Below are positions 60,401-64,000 of a DNA stretch of 64,000 nt, one piece after another. A model generated the notes under the pieces. The model saw only the letters and a program-made list of their open reading frames with translations. It made no database searches and was not told where the DNA came from. A program made the translations under genes and the position numbers. This stretch comes from Chelonoidis abingdonii (lineage: Eukaryota; Chordata; Testudines; Testudinidae): NCBI RefSeq assembly GCF_003597395.2, contig NC_133770.1, positions 83,945,708 to 84,009,707 on the forward strand, read 5' to 3'. Each line of letters opens with the position of its first letter. The first letter of the stretch is position 1.

Positions 60401-63400
60401 GTTCCATATCTTCCTCACCCAGACGTGTAAGAACGCGTGGGGGAAGGCTTCGTGCACCCGCCCACTCCACCCCCGTGGACAGCCCAACCAAAAGGCTGTC
60501 ATTACTTTGAAATTTTTTAGTGGCCTTTTCCTTCCCTCCTATCCTCCTCCCAAACCACACCCGGGCTACCTTGTCAGTTCTCTCCCTCTTTTTATAATGA
60601 CTTTTTAATAAAGAATACATGATTTTTAAACGATAGTGACTTTATTTCCTTAAGCAAGCTGTAATCGAAGGGGAGGGTGGGTTGCTTACAGGGAATGAGT
60701 CAATCAAGGGGGGGGGTTCATCAAGGGAAACAAACACAACAGTCACACCGTACCCTGGCCCGTGATGAAACTCGTTTTCAAAGCTTCTCTGATGCGCACA
60801 CTGCTTCCTGTGGTGTGCTCTTCTAATCGCCCTGGTGTCTGGCTGCGCGTAATCAGCGGCCAGGTGATTTGCCTCAGCCTCCCACCCCGCCATAAAGGTC
60901 TCCCCCTACTCTCACAGAGATTGTGGAGCACACAGCAAGCAGCAATAACAAAGGGGACATTGGTTTGGCTGAGGTCTGAGCGAGTCAGTAATGTGCGCCA
61001 GCGCGCCTTTAAACGGCCAAATGCACATTCTACCACCATTCTGCACTTGCTCAGCCTGTAGTTGAACAGCTCCTGACTACTGTCCAGGCTGCCTGTGTAT
61101 GGCTTCATGAGCCATGGCATCAAGGGGTAGGCTGGGTCCCCCAGGATAACTACAGGCATTTCAACATCCCCAACTGTTATTTTCTGGTCTGGGAAGTAAT
61201 TCCCTTGCTGCAGCCGTTTAAACAGAGTAGTGTTCCTGAAGACGCGAGCGTCATGAACCCTTCCCGGCCATCCCACGTGGATGTTGGTGAAACGTCCCTT
61301 GTGATCCACCAGTGCTTGCAGCACCATTGAAAAGTACCCCTTGCGGTTTACGTACTGGGTGCCCTGGTGCTCCGGTGCCAAGATAGGGATATGGGTTCCA
61401 TCTATCGCCCCCCCACAGTTAGGGAATCCCATTGCAGCAAAGCCATCCACTATGACCTGCACAGTTTCCCAGAGTCACAACCTTTCGTAGCAGCAGCTTA
61501 ATGACTGCTTTGGCTACTTGCATCACAGCAGCCCCCACAGTAGATTTTCCAACCCCAAATTGATTCCCGACTGACCGGTAGCTGTCTGGCATTGCAAGCT
61601 TCCAGAGGGCTATTGCCACTCACTTCTCCACTGTGAGGGCTGCTCTCATCTTGGTCTTATGGTGTTTCAGGGCAGGGGAAAGCAAGTCACAAAGTTCCAT
61701 GAAAGTGCCCTTACGCATGCGAAAGTTTCACAGCCACCGCGAATCGTCCCAAACCTGCAAAACTATGCAGTCCCACCAGTCTGTGCTTGTTTCCCGGGCC
61801 CAAAATCGGTGTTCAATGGCTAGAACCTGCCCCATTACCAGCAGGATCTCCAAAGCGCAGAGGCCCACGGCTTGAGAGAATTCTGTGTCCGTGTCCATGT
61901 CCTCATCACTCTTGTTGCTGCTCTGCCGTAGCCACCTCCTCCTCACCTGGCTTTGCAGGTCCTGGTTCAGCATAGACTGCACGAGAATGAGCGAGGTGTT
62001 TACAATGTCCACGATTGAGGTCTTGATCTGAGCAGGGTCCATGCTTACTGTGCTATGGCGTTTGCACAGTTCACCCAGGAAAAACGGCGTGAAACGGTTG
62101 TCTGCTGCTTTCACGGAGGGAGGAGTGAGGCTGTACCCAGAACCACCCGCGACAATGTTTTTCGCCCCATCAGGCACTGGGATCTCAACCCAGGAGCGGG
62201 GGAGACTGCGGGAACTATGGGATAGCTACGGGATAGCTACCCACAGTACAACGCTCCGGAAATCAACGCTAGCCTCGGTATATGGACACACCGCCGAATT
62301 AATGTGCTTAGTGTGGCCACGTGCACTCGACTTTATATAATCTGTTTACAAAACTGGTTTATGTAAAATCGGAATAATCCCGTAGTGTAGACATACCCTT
62401 AATCCCAACTTTCCCAACAAGCAGTTTGTCCTGAGGGTCAGAGATGTTATAAGGGAGTTAGTCACAGGGCATACAGAACCTGCAGCATTTGTAATGCAAT
62501 GATTAGTCATGACCACATATAAAGCAATGATTGTTGGCAACGATTATACCATAGTTACTTTCAAACTAAGCATCTCAAAGCACTTTACAAACAATTAATT
62601 ATCAAAAACAACTTTGTAAGAAGAGAAAAAAAAATAGATACAGAGAGAGGCTGAGCAACATCCCTAGGATCATGCTTAAGTCAGCAGCAACACTGGGAAC
62701 TCAAGTATCAACTCCTAATCTCCTGCTTCCAACACTCCCTCGGAACGGAAGAACCATGAACCTCAAAAGCTAAAGGAGAAACAATCTGTGCCAGGATTCA
62801 GGCAGATCCTGTATGGTAACACTGTGCGAACTATCAACATCTTCCAGTTTGTGAGCTAATCAGAGCGATAGTGCCTGTCTATGTCCAACATCAGGAACCC
62901 CCTTTGCACTCACTCACTACAACAGAGTTCTGTCTTTTCTCTACTGTGAAAGATACTATTGTATTTGTTATTAGTAGAGTATTTTACCCCATTCAATATT
63001 GTTCCTTTAGTCTTCTCTACTAATTCATAGACTGTACTTTGGATAGATTTTGTTGCCAAGGCTACACTGATTTATAATGAGTAATAATCTGCAGTCATCA
63101 CTGACTGGACAAAATTAAGCGCTGTGTCTGTTCCTAAACAAAGTGAAGATGTGAGTTGTGAAGTAAGCTCTGCATTTCTGCACAAACACACTCTACTTCC
63201 TGAACGAAAAGCTTCTACCTTTTCAGCTGGAAACACGTGCTGCTTCATGAACTGCTTCACCTTCCGCAGAACCTCCTGGCCTTTTTCAGTCTGCTGGAAT
63301 AGCTCTCCTGTACCACTGGGTTGTGCATCACTGGTGAAAGAAGTTCTAGGGAACAAAATTTAAATAAATATGTAAGGTCAGGTTCTCCTGATGCTAATAC

Positions 63401-63854
63401 AAACTTCCTTACACGAATATAACTATTTAAAGAAATATATAAGAAAGCTGTGAAAGGTTTGACCTGAGTTAGCCAAGGCTTTTAGGGCAAATCAACACAG
63501 GGATAAAAGACCCAGGTCAGCTGACTCAAGCTCGCAGGGCTTGGGTCGCAGGGCTGAAAAATTGCTCTGTAGTCATTCGGGCTGCAAATGTTGAGAGTCC
63601 CAGAGCTTGGACTACAGCCCAAGCACAAATATCTACACAGCATTTTTTCGGCTATGGAGCCCGAGCTCTGTGAGCCCAAGTCAGTTGACCCAGGCCAACT
63701 GGGTTTTTTTTAATTTCTGCACAGACATAGCCAACAAGTGCTCTTACCTTTTTGAGAGCAGTAATCCGGTTTCTGCCAAGGGTTTCACTATCTCAGCGAA
63801 CTCATAACTATTTTCTGCAGAAGAATTTCCAAGGAGATATCTAGCATATATACC
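20808..63854 (-). CDS. ACAD11: ACAD11, acyl-CoA dehydrogenase family member 11, 3' thirteen exons
   Basis: Thirteen - strand exons with GT-AG borders and matching phases encode about 460 residues, the C-terminal 60% of ACAD11 (about 780 residues in mammals). ACAD11 joins an aminoglycoside-phosphotransferase-like kinase domain to a flavin-dependent acyl-CoA dehydrogenase domain and acts in fatty-acid and 4-hydroxy-acid oxidation. Only the end of the region after the kinase domain is here; the kinase exons lie beyond base 64000. Visible landmarks in order are [21 protein letters not shown], the entry to the dehydrogenase fold, [11 protein letters not shown] (flavin and substrate loop), [39 protein letters not shown] (flavin contact) and ADGPDEVH. 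The protein ends in SKM, which fits a peroxisomal targeting signal 1. Exons: 63748-63854, 63219-63345, 56309-56386, 53481-53619, 53270-53377, 51669-51767, 30715-30781, 29567-29652, 29277-29348, 27849-28003, 25535-25651, 24361-24470, 20808-20922. ACKR4 lies in the largest intron. The frame is open throughout. Confidence 0.96.
21277..21516. mobile_element. hAT miniature element, 240 bp, perfect 8-bp duplication
   Basis: CAGGGGTAGGCAA at the left pairs with TTGCTGACCCCTG at the right. The duplication ATTTACAG is perfect at 21269-21276 and 21517-21524. It shares its interior with the degraded copy at about 17395-17610. Confidence 0.9.
21701..21844 (-). mobile_element. Turtle Cry-type SINE (tRNA head, CR1-like tail)
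   Basis: On -, the head carries GGATAGCTCAGTGGTTTGAG (A box) and TTGTGAGTTCAGTCC (B box region). The tail ends in CCTGATATTCTATGATTC, the CR1-type 3' end. This composition matches SINEs described from cryptodiran turtles. Confidence 0.8.
22130..22290. mobile_element. Diverged relative of the repeat at 63485-63732
   Basis: It shares short blocks (GTCAGCTGACTTGCACTCAG, GACTTGGGCTGCAGCCTGTG) with that repeat. No borders could be defined. Confidence 0.3.
24361..24470 (-). CDS. ACAD11: ACAD11 exon, C-terminal flavin contact
   Basis: On -, the acceptor AAAATGCAG precedes ATAGCT and the donor is GTGAGT. It encodes [20 protein letters not shown] then [16 protein letters not shown]. The CGGAG turn contacts the flavin of the partner subunit in this family. 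Confidence 0.96.
25535..25651 (-). CDS. ACAD11: ACAD11 exon
   Basis: On -, the acceptor TCTCTACAG precedes GAGGTTG and the donor is GTAAAC. Its 39 codons include [20 protein letters not shown] and [11 protein letters not shown], phase 0 at both ends. Confidence 0.95.
26027..26187. repeat. Fold-back repeat, compact copy with two inverted arms
   Basis: The left arm 26060-26102 (AAAGCAGCAAAGAATCCTGT...) and right arm 26142-26185 (...ACAGGACTCCTTGCTGCTTT) are near-perfect inverted copies around a short centre that kept ACCCACAAAAGCTCATGCTC but lost part of the stem. The unit starts GAGGGGTAGCCGTGTTAGTC. Confidence 0.7.
27849..28003 (-). CDS. ACAD11: ACAD11 exon
   Basis: On -, the acceptor CCACACAG precedes GTGAAGG and the donor is GTAAGC. 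It encodes [20 protein letters not shown] and [16 protein letters not shown], the first helices of the C-terminal alpha domain, with the [10 protein letters not shown] motif. Confidence 0.95.
29277..29348 (-). CDS. ACAD11: ACAD11 exon (72 bp)
   Basis: On -, the acceptor GTGATTAG precedes ATCAGCC and the donor is GTGAGC. It encodes [20 protein letters not shown] then LIL, the well-conserved substrate-side strand of the beta domain. Confidence 0.94.
29567..29652 (-). CDS. ACAD11: ACAD11 exon
   Basis: On -, the acceptor TTGATCAG precedes GTACAG and the donor is GTAAGG. It encodes [20 protein letters not shown] and PLSVFGYL, part of the middle beta domain. Confidence 0.94.
30715..30781 (-). CDS. 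ACAD11: ACAD11 exon (67 bp)
   Basis: On -, the acceptor GTTTTTAG precedes GGGCTGG and the donor is GTAAGAA. It encodes [20 protein letters not shown]. Its phase joins the SSG glycine codon of the exon 20.9 kb upstream. Confidence 0.93.
31685..31977. mobile_element. Miniature element with GAGRCTATGTCTACACT ends, about 293 bp
   Basis: The left end (TGAGGCTATGTCTACACTAT) and the right end (AGTGTAGACATAGTCTCA) are inverted repeats. The interior has paired runs such as TAGGTCGATTTACTGAGG against TGCTAAATCGACCTCTAG. I found no clean target duplication. Confidence 0.7.
33440..37620 (+). mobile_element. L3/CR1-type LINE, nearly full length, dead
   Basis: On +, an ORF1-like zinc-binding motif (CGSCGMYII then CFVCMKCC) is at 33660-33760. 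A degraded AP endonuclease runs at about 34790-35540 with [29 protein letters not shown] and GLSDHEL. Reverse transcriptase remnants at 35600-36900 include [14 protein letters not shown] and FEDDQKLG where FADD would be expected. The 3' end (37270-37480) resembles the L3 3' UTR: GATGGGACACTAGATGGGGA, ATTTGGGGTCAGGATGGAAC, TCACTTGCTGGCTTGAACTA. Many stops and frameshifts make it inactive. The 5' border is approximate. Confidence 0.85.
35124..35540 (+). pseudogene. LINE endonuclease fragment (longest open stretch)
   Basis: A 138-codon open stretch of the L3 endonuclease with [10 protein letters not shown] and [14 protein letters not shown], the GDFN and SDH motifs of AP-type endonucleases. The GDFN glycine is changed to E, so catalysis is unlikely. 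Upstream parts lie in other frames. Confidence 0.8.
38280..40450 (+). mobile_element. L2-type LINE remnant, interrupted
   Basis: On +, reverse transcriptase remnants include [20 protein letters not shown] (about 38350-38430), a decayed SAAFDTVDH block ([16 protein letters not shown], near 38630-38690), a decayed ADDTQLY block near 38880 and [16 protein letters not shown] (near 38975-39020). It resumes at about 40080 (GGTGCAGAATCTCGCAGC) and 40170 (CCTGGCTGCCTGATCTTCAG) with the typical L2 C-terminal and 3' pattern. The segment about 39330-40080 does not fit and is listed as an insert. Confidence 0.7.
39330..40080. other. Unidentified insert within the L2 LINE
   Basis: A stretch of about 0.75 kb splits the L2 reading. 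It holds A-rich runs, a short (CA)n at 39462-39470 and a low-complexity CAAGCTA/CCAAAAA-type stretch at 39930-40030. I saw no coding domain, clear terminal repeats or target duplication. Confidence 0.4.
40965..41125 (-). mobile_element. Turtle Cry-type SINE, second copy
   Basis: On -, TTAGTTCAGTGGCTTGAGCA (A box) and GGGTTGTGAGTTCAATCC (B box) head a unit ending CAACCCTGATAGTCTATGAT. It is the same family as the copy at 21701-21844 and more complete in the middle. Confidence 0.8.
42213..42430. mobile_element. Mariner-type miniature element, 218 bp, flanked by TA
   Basis: CAGTGGAGTCGCAACATA at the left pairs with the right end ATGCGACTCCCCTG. TA at 42211-42212 and 42431-42432 fits Tc1/mariner insertion. 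Confidence 0.8.
43790..43965 (+). repeat. MIR-like ancient SINE
   Basis: TAGAGCACGGAGTCAGGAGA, then GACAATTGCCTTAATCTCCT and TTTCTGGTAAAATGGGAATA follow the order of the MIR core sequence. Heavily diverged. Confidence 0.6.
45062..45290. mobile_element. Miniature element, 229 bp, flanked by AGA
   Basis: GGGTATGTCTCCACAGCAAA at the left and its complement ending GAGACATACCC at the right give repeats of about 28 bp. AGA is duplicated at 45059-45061 and 45291-45293. It lies 520 bp upstream of the ACKR4 start codon. Confidence 0.85.
45430..45455. repeat. (CA)n microsatellite
   Basis: About 13 CA units, 360 bp upstream of the ACKR4 start codon. Confidence 0.95.
45538..45650 (+). repeat. Old interspersed repeat tail
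   Basis: TATTGTGGTAGCACCCTAAG, GTGCTAGGTGCTGTATAAAC and GGGCCCTTGCCCTGAGCAG form a pattern common in reptile genomes. It ends about 160 bp before the ACKR4 coding exon. Confidence 0.4.
45798..45811 (+). promoter_or_regulatory. Splice acceptor and 5' UTR end of ACKR4 coding exon
   Basis: A T-rich tract ending CTTGTAG at 45803 lies immediately before CTTTTGCC and the ATG. This fits the usual ACKR4 structure with a separate 5' non-coding exon. I could not place that exon with confidence. Confidence 0.55.
45812..46876 (+). CDS. ACKR4: ACKR4 (CCRL1/CCX-CKR), atypical chemokine receptor 4, complete
   Basis: A single intronless coding exon of 354 codons encodes a seven-helix receptor; mammalian ACKR4 has about 350 residues. 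ACKR4 scavenges CCL19, CCL21 and CCL25 at the cell surface without normal G-protein signalling. The N terminus carries N-glycosylation sites (NTS at 6, NFT at 19) and a tyrosine/acid-rich stretch around 10-14. Chemokine-receptor cysteines are at 31, 112, 187 and 279. Other landmarks are D87 in helix 2, DRYNAV at 136-141 (the usual DRYLAIV is altered, as in atypical receptors), LPYN at 257-260 and NPILY at 302-306. [15 protein letters not shown] and [18 protein letters not shown] are near-identical to human. The start is supported by a good Kozak context (GCCATGG) 8 bp past a splice acceptor (TTGTAG at 45803), so a 5' non-coding exon is expected upstream. It lies antisense within an ACAD11 intron. 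Confidence 0.97.
   Translation: MGLGENTSMDYYEDNGESNFTFDYTQFEMLCEKEEVRNFTKLFLPVFYSLAFIVGIAGNSLVVAIYAYCKKPKTKTDVYIINLAIADLLLLFTLPFWAANAVSGWMLGNIMCKVTSALYTMNFSSSMQFLACISVDRYNAVSKPQSHQRGGKQCSVTCICVWLAAILLSIPELIFNTVKKNGDRYGCFPVFPVDLGTLLKATIQILEVTLVFVLPFLVMLTCYSAIARAFFRSPNVQKSRPLKVLLTVVAVFIVTQLPYNIVKFWRAIDVIYLLITDCDMSKTIDVALQITKSIALFHSCLNPILYVFMGDSFKMHITKIAKNLGYWRRSRNLPTEEISMNCAGHTEETSSFTI
48404..48591. mobile_element. Mariner-type miniature element, 188 bp
   Basis: CACCTTTACCTCGATATAAC at the left and GGGTCGAGGTG at the right, flanked by TA. The interior carries CGTTATAT and CCGGAGTGC motifs shared, in opposite orientation, with the copy at 49824-49999. Confidence 0.75.
49824..49999. mobile_element. 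Mariner-type miniature element, 176 bp, opposite orientation to 48404 copy
   Basis: CACCTCTATCTTGATATAAT at the left and ATATTGAGGTAGAGGTG at the right, flanked by TA at 49822 and 50000. The interior matches the reverse complement of 48404-48591. Confidence 0.75.
51669..51767 (-). CDS. ACAD11: ACAD11 exon, flavin/substrate loop
   Basis: On -, the acceptor TTTGTACAG precedes AGCCTGA and the donor is GTAAGTAA. It encodes [20 protein letters not shown] and [13 protein letters not shown], the TEP-ASSD loop and the NGKKWW strand typical of the dehydrogenase family. It is the last exon before the 20.9-kb intron that hosts ACKR4. Confidence 0.96.
53270..53377 (-). CDS. ACAD11: ACAD11 exon
   Basis: On -, the acceptor TCTCCCAG precedes ATACTGG and the donor is GTAAATG. 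It encodes [20 protein letters not shown] and [12 protein letters not shown], the strand leading into the flavin-binding loop. Only 103 bp of intron separate it from the upstream exon. Confidence 0.95.
53481..53619 (-). CDS. ACAD11: ACAD11 exon
   Basis: On -, the acceptor TTCTGACAG precedes GAAATGG and the donor is GTTAGC. It encodes [20 protein letters not shown] and [20 protein letters not shown]. The last base starts the aspartate codon shared with the next exon. Confidence 0.95.
54406..54495. repeat. (TG)n/(CG)n alternating tract followed by GGGAA purine tract
   Basis: The run of alternating purine and pyrimidine at 54406-54440 changes from TG to CG steps. A GGGAA/GGAA purine tract follows at about 54461-54495. 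Both are simple-sequence DNA in an ACAD11 intron. Confidence 0.9.
54501..54715. mobile_element. Miniature element, 215 bp, flanked by TCA
   Basis: AGGCTTGTCTACACT at the left and AGTGTAGACAAGCCC at the right are inverted repeats; TCA is duplicated at 54498-54500 and 54716-54718. The interior pairs GGCAAAACTTTTGCC and ACAAAAGTTTTGTC. It sits next to a purine-rich tract. Confidence 0.8.
56309..56386 (-). CDS. ACAD11: ACAD11 exon (78 bp)
   Basis: On -, the acceptor TTTTTAAG precedes GAAGTG and the donor is GTACTA. Its 26 codons are [19 protein letters not shown] and SVIEKLK, phase 0 at both ends. Before it lies the 6.8-kb intron that carries the Harbinger element. Confidence 0.94.
58380..60430 (+). 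pseudogene. Harbinger Myb/trihelix-like accessory protein, broken
   Basis: The start is near ATG 58380 ([20 protein letters not shown]). A frameshift near 58450 leads into trihelix helices such as [20 protein letters not shown], then a second shift leads to [20 protein letters not shown] and [13 protein letters not shown] (about 58600-58740). An acidic stretch at 58800-58860 follows. Exon 1 ends ...ACCTCTG at 58983 with donor GTGAGT; the acceptor CATGCAG at 60001 opens exon 2, which encodes [21 protein letters not shown] further frameshift near 60105 precedes a charged coiled-coil-like tail ([20 protein letters not shown]) ending in HPDV and a stop at 60430. Such proteins bind element ends and carry the transposase to the nucleus. 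The AATAAA at 60607 fits as its poly(A) signal. Confidence 0.85.
58984..60001 (+). other. Intron of the Harbinger Myb-like gene
   Basis: GTGAGT...CATGCAG borders separate two coding parts that join in frame (EATS|AANF). It contains long G runs at 59483-59503, 59566-59577 and 59650-59659. Confidence 0.65.
60743..62177 (-). pseudogene. Harbinger DDE transposase, broken
   Basis: The - strand reading runs in three pieces. First, 62177-61728 (149 codons, acidic N-terminal region with [10 protein letters not shown]) ends in TGA. Second, the same frame continues from 61727 through another TGA at 61622-61620 into the helix-turn-helix-like part [20 protein letters not shown]. Third, after a frameshift near 61465-61475, the catalytic part (239 codons, 61462-60743) is intact. 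It has [10 protein letters not shown] (Asp 21), ILGDPAYPL (Asp 109) and [13 protein letters not shown] (Glu 145). The spacing of 35 residues between the last two fits the DDE_Tnp_4/Harbinger family (HARBI1 relatives). Both TGA codons could be CGA decayed by CpG deamination. No host gene function is suggested. Confidence 0.9.
62570..62730. repeat. Old SINE/L2-like repeat
   Basis: CTCAAAGCACTTTACAAACA, then AGGCTGAGCAACATCCCTAG and a weak tail. A related stretch is at 57100-57235 (GATCTCAAACCACTTTTCAA, AAAAGCCACGCAGTGAATCA). Confidence 0.4.
63219..63345 (-). CDS. ACAD11: ACAD11 exon, start of dehydrogenase domain
   Basis: On -, the acceptor TCCCTAG precedes AACTTC and the donor is GTAGAA. It encodes the variable linker [15 protein letters not shown] and then [20 protein letters not shown] and FPAEK, the first helices of the dehydrogenase domain. 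Confidence 0.94.
63485..63732. mobile_element. Probable miniature element next to an ACAD11 splice donor
   Basis: The left end GGGCAAATCAACACAGGGAT and the right end (TTTCTGCACAGACATAGCC) are roughly inverted. The interior CAGGTCAGCTGACTCAAGCT is matched by CAAGTCAGTTGACCCAGGCC. A diverged relative appears at about 22130-22290. Ends are approximate. Confidence 0.5.
63748..63854 (-). CDS. ACAD11: ACAD11 exon (first in window), region after kinase-like domain
   Basis: On -, the acceptor TTTTAG is followed by GGTATA, and the donor is GTAAGAG at 63747-63741. It encodes [20 protein letters not shown] and the linker [14 protein letters not shown], and leaves two bases (AG). A miniature-element-like repeat ends about 15 bp past the donor. 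Confidence 0.93.
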
Positions 63855-64000
63855 CTAAAACCAAATAAAATAGATATGTATGATTTAATTATCTGCTTAA
63901 AATTGGAATTCCATATGACAGATAATCTGTGTGAAGTGGTGGATAAAATTAAATGCACATACTCACAATAATAAGAAATAGTTAGTGTTCCAATATAAAA

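Larger units (their letters stand above)
58045..62398. mobile_element. PIF-Harbinger DNA transposon, 4354 bp, flanked by TTA
   Basis: Terminal inverted repeats (GGCCTGGTCTACAC at the left, GTAGACATACCC at the right, i.e. GGGTATGTCTAC on -) are bounded by the 3-bp duplication TTA at 58042-58044 and 62399-62401, as expected for PIF-Harbinger. Inside are the two expected genes, convergent: a Myb/trihelix-type DNA-binding protein on + with one intron, and a DDE transposase on -. Each has its own AATAAA at the centre (60607 on +, 60641-60646 on -). Both are broken by frameshifts and stops, so this copy cannot move by itself, but its ends are well preserved. It lies in the ACAD11 intron 56387-63218. 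Confidence 0.93.

Noticed and set aside
60149..60502. 117-codon open frame on - inside the Harbinger element
   Set aside because: Antisense shadow of the Myb-like gene's second exon.
60743..61462. Domesticated host gene of HARBI1 type
   Set aside because: It sits within intact transposon ends, the upstream frame is broken by stops and a frameshift, and the accessory gene is also broken, so it is a decayed transposase.
1..64000. CRISPR arrays, operons, prophage or bacterial defence systems
   Set aside because: The window is clearly vertebrate nuclear DNA; no spaced direct repeats or prokaryotic gene layout.

Overview
This window is vertebrate nuclear DNA, most likely from a cryptodiran turtle. 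The coding content is amniote: exon/intron structure with GT-AG junctions and protein fragments that match vertebrate DNAJC13, ACAD11 and ACKR4. The repeats point to a turtle. There are two tRNA-headed SINEs of the Cry type with CR1-like tails, degraded L3/CR1 and L2 LINEs, many hAT, mariner and PIF-Harbinger miniature elements with intact target-site duplications, and one 4.35-kb Harbinger element. The species call rests on repeat families recalled from knowledge and was not searched.

Layout. From 1 to about 18.95 kb lie the last twelve coding exons of DNAJC13 (RME-8) on the + strand, ending in a stop at 18181-18183, a short 3' UTR and an AATAAA at 18926. A gap of about 1.4 kb follows. From about 20.37 kb to the right edge lie thirteen exons of ACAD11 on the - strand. 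They cover the end of the linker after the kinase-like domain and the whole acyl-CoA dehydrogenase domain; the N-terminal kinase-like exons lie beyond base 64000. The two genes converge tail to tail. Inside the 20.9-kb ACAD11 intron (30782-51668), on the opposite strand, sits the single-coding-exon chemokine scavenger receptor gene ACKR4 (45812-46876). From what I know of the human locus, the DNAJC13, ACAD11 and nested ACKR4 order is the same on human 3q22, so this is conserved synteny.

Mobile DNA fills most introns. The last DNAJC13 intron (11080-18085) holds two hAT miniature elements with perfect 8-bp duplications and a 2.0-kb non-autonomous Harbinger element nested in an older miniature element. 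The big ACAD11 intron holds a nearly full-length but dead L3 LINE (about 33.4-37.6 kb), an L2 LINE split by an unidentified insert (about 38.3-40.4 kb), a SINE, a MIR-like SINE, and mariner and Harbinger-like miniature elements. The ACAD11 intron at 56.4-63.2 kb holds the 4354-bp Harbinger element, flanked by TTA, with a Myb/trihelix-type gene on + and a DDE transposase gene on -, convergent and both broken.

No operon-like or defence system is present. The host genes have unrelated jobs: endosomal J-protein, fatty-acid oxidation, chemokine scavenging. The least explained signals are sequence-structural: a 24-bp palindrome kept intact in both Harbinger copies, a long internal inverted repeat in the non-autonomous copy, and fold-back repeats carrying a hammerhead-like core.
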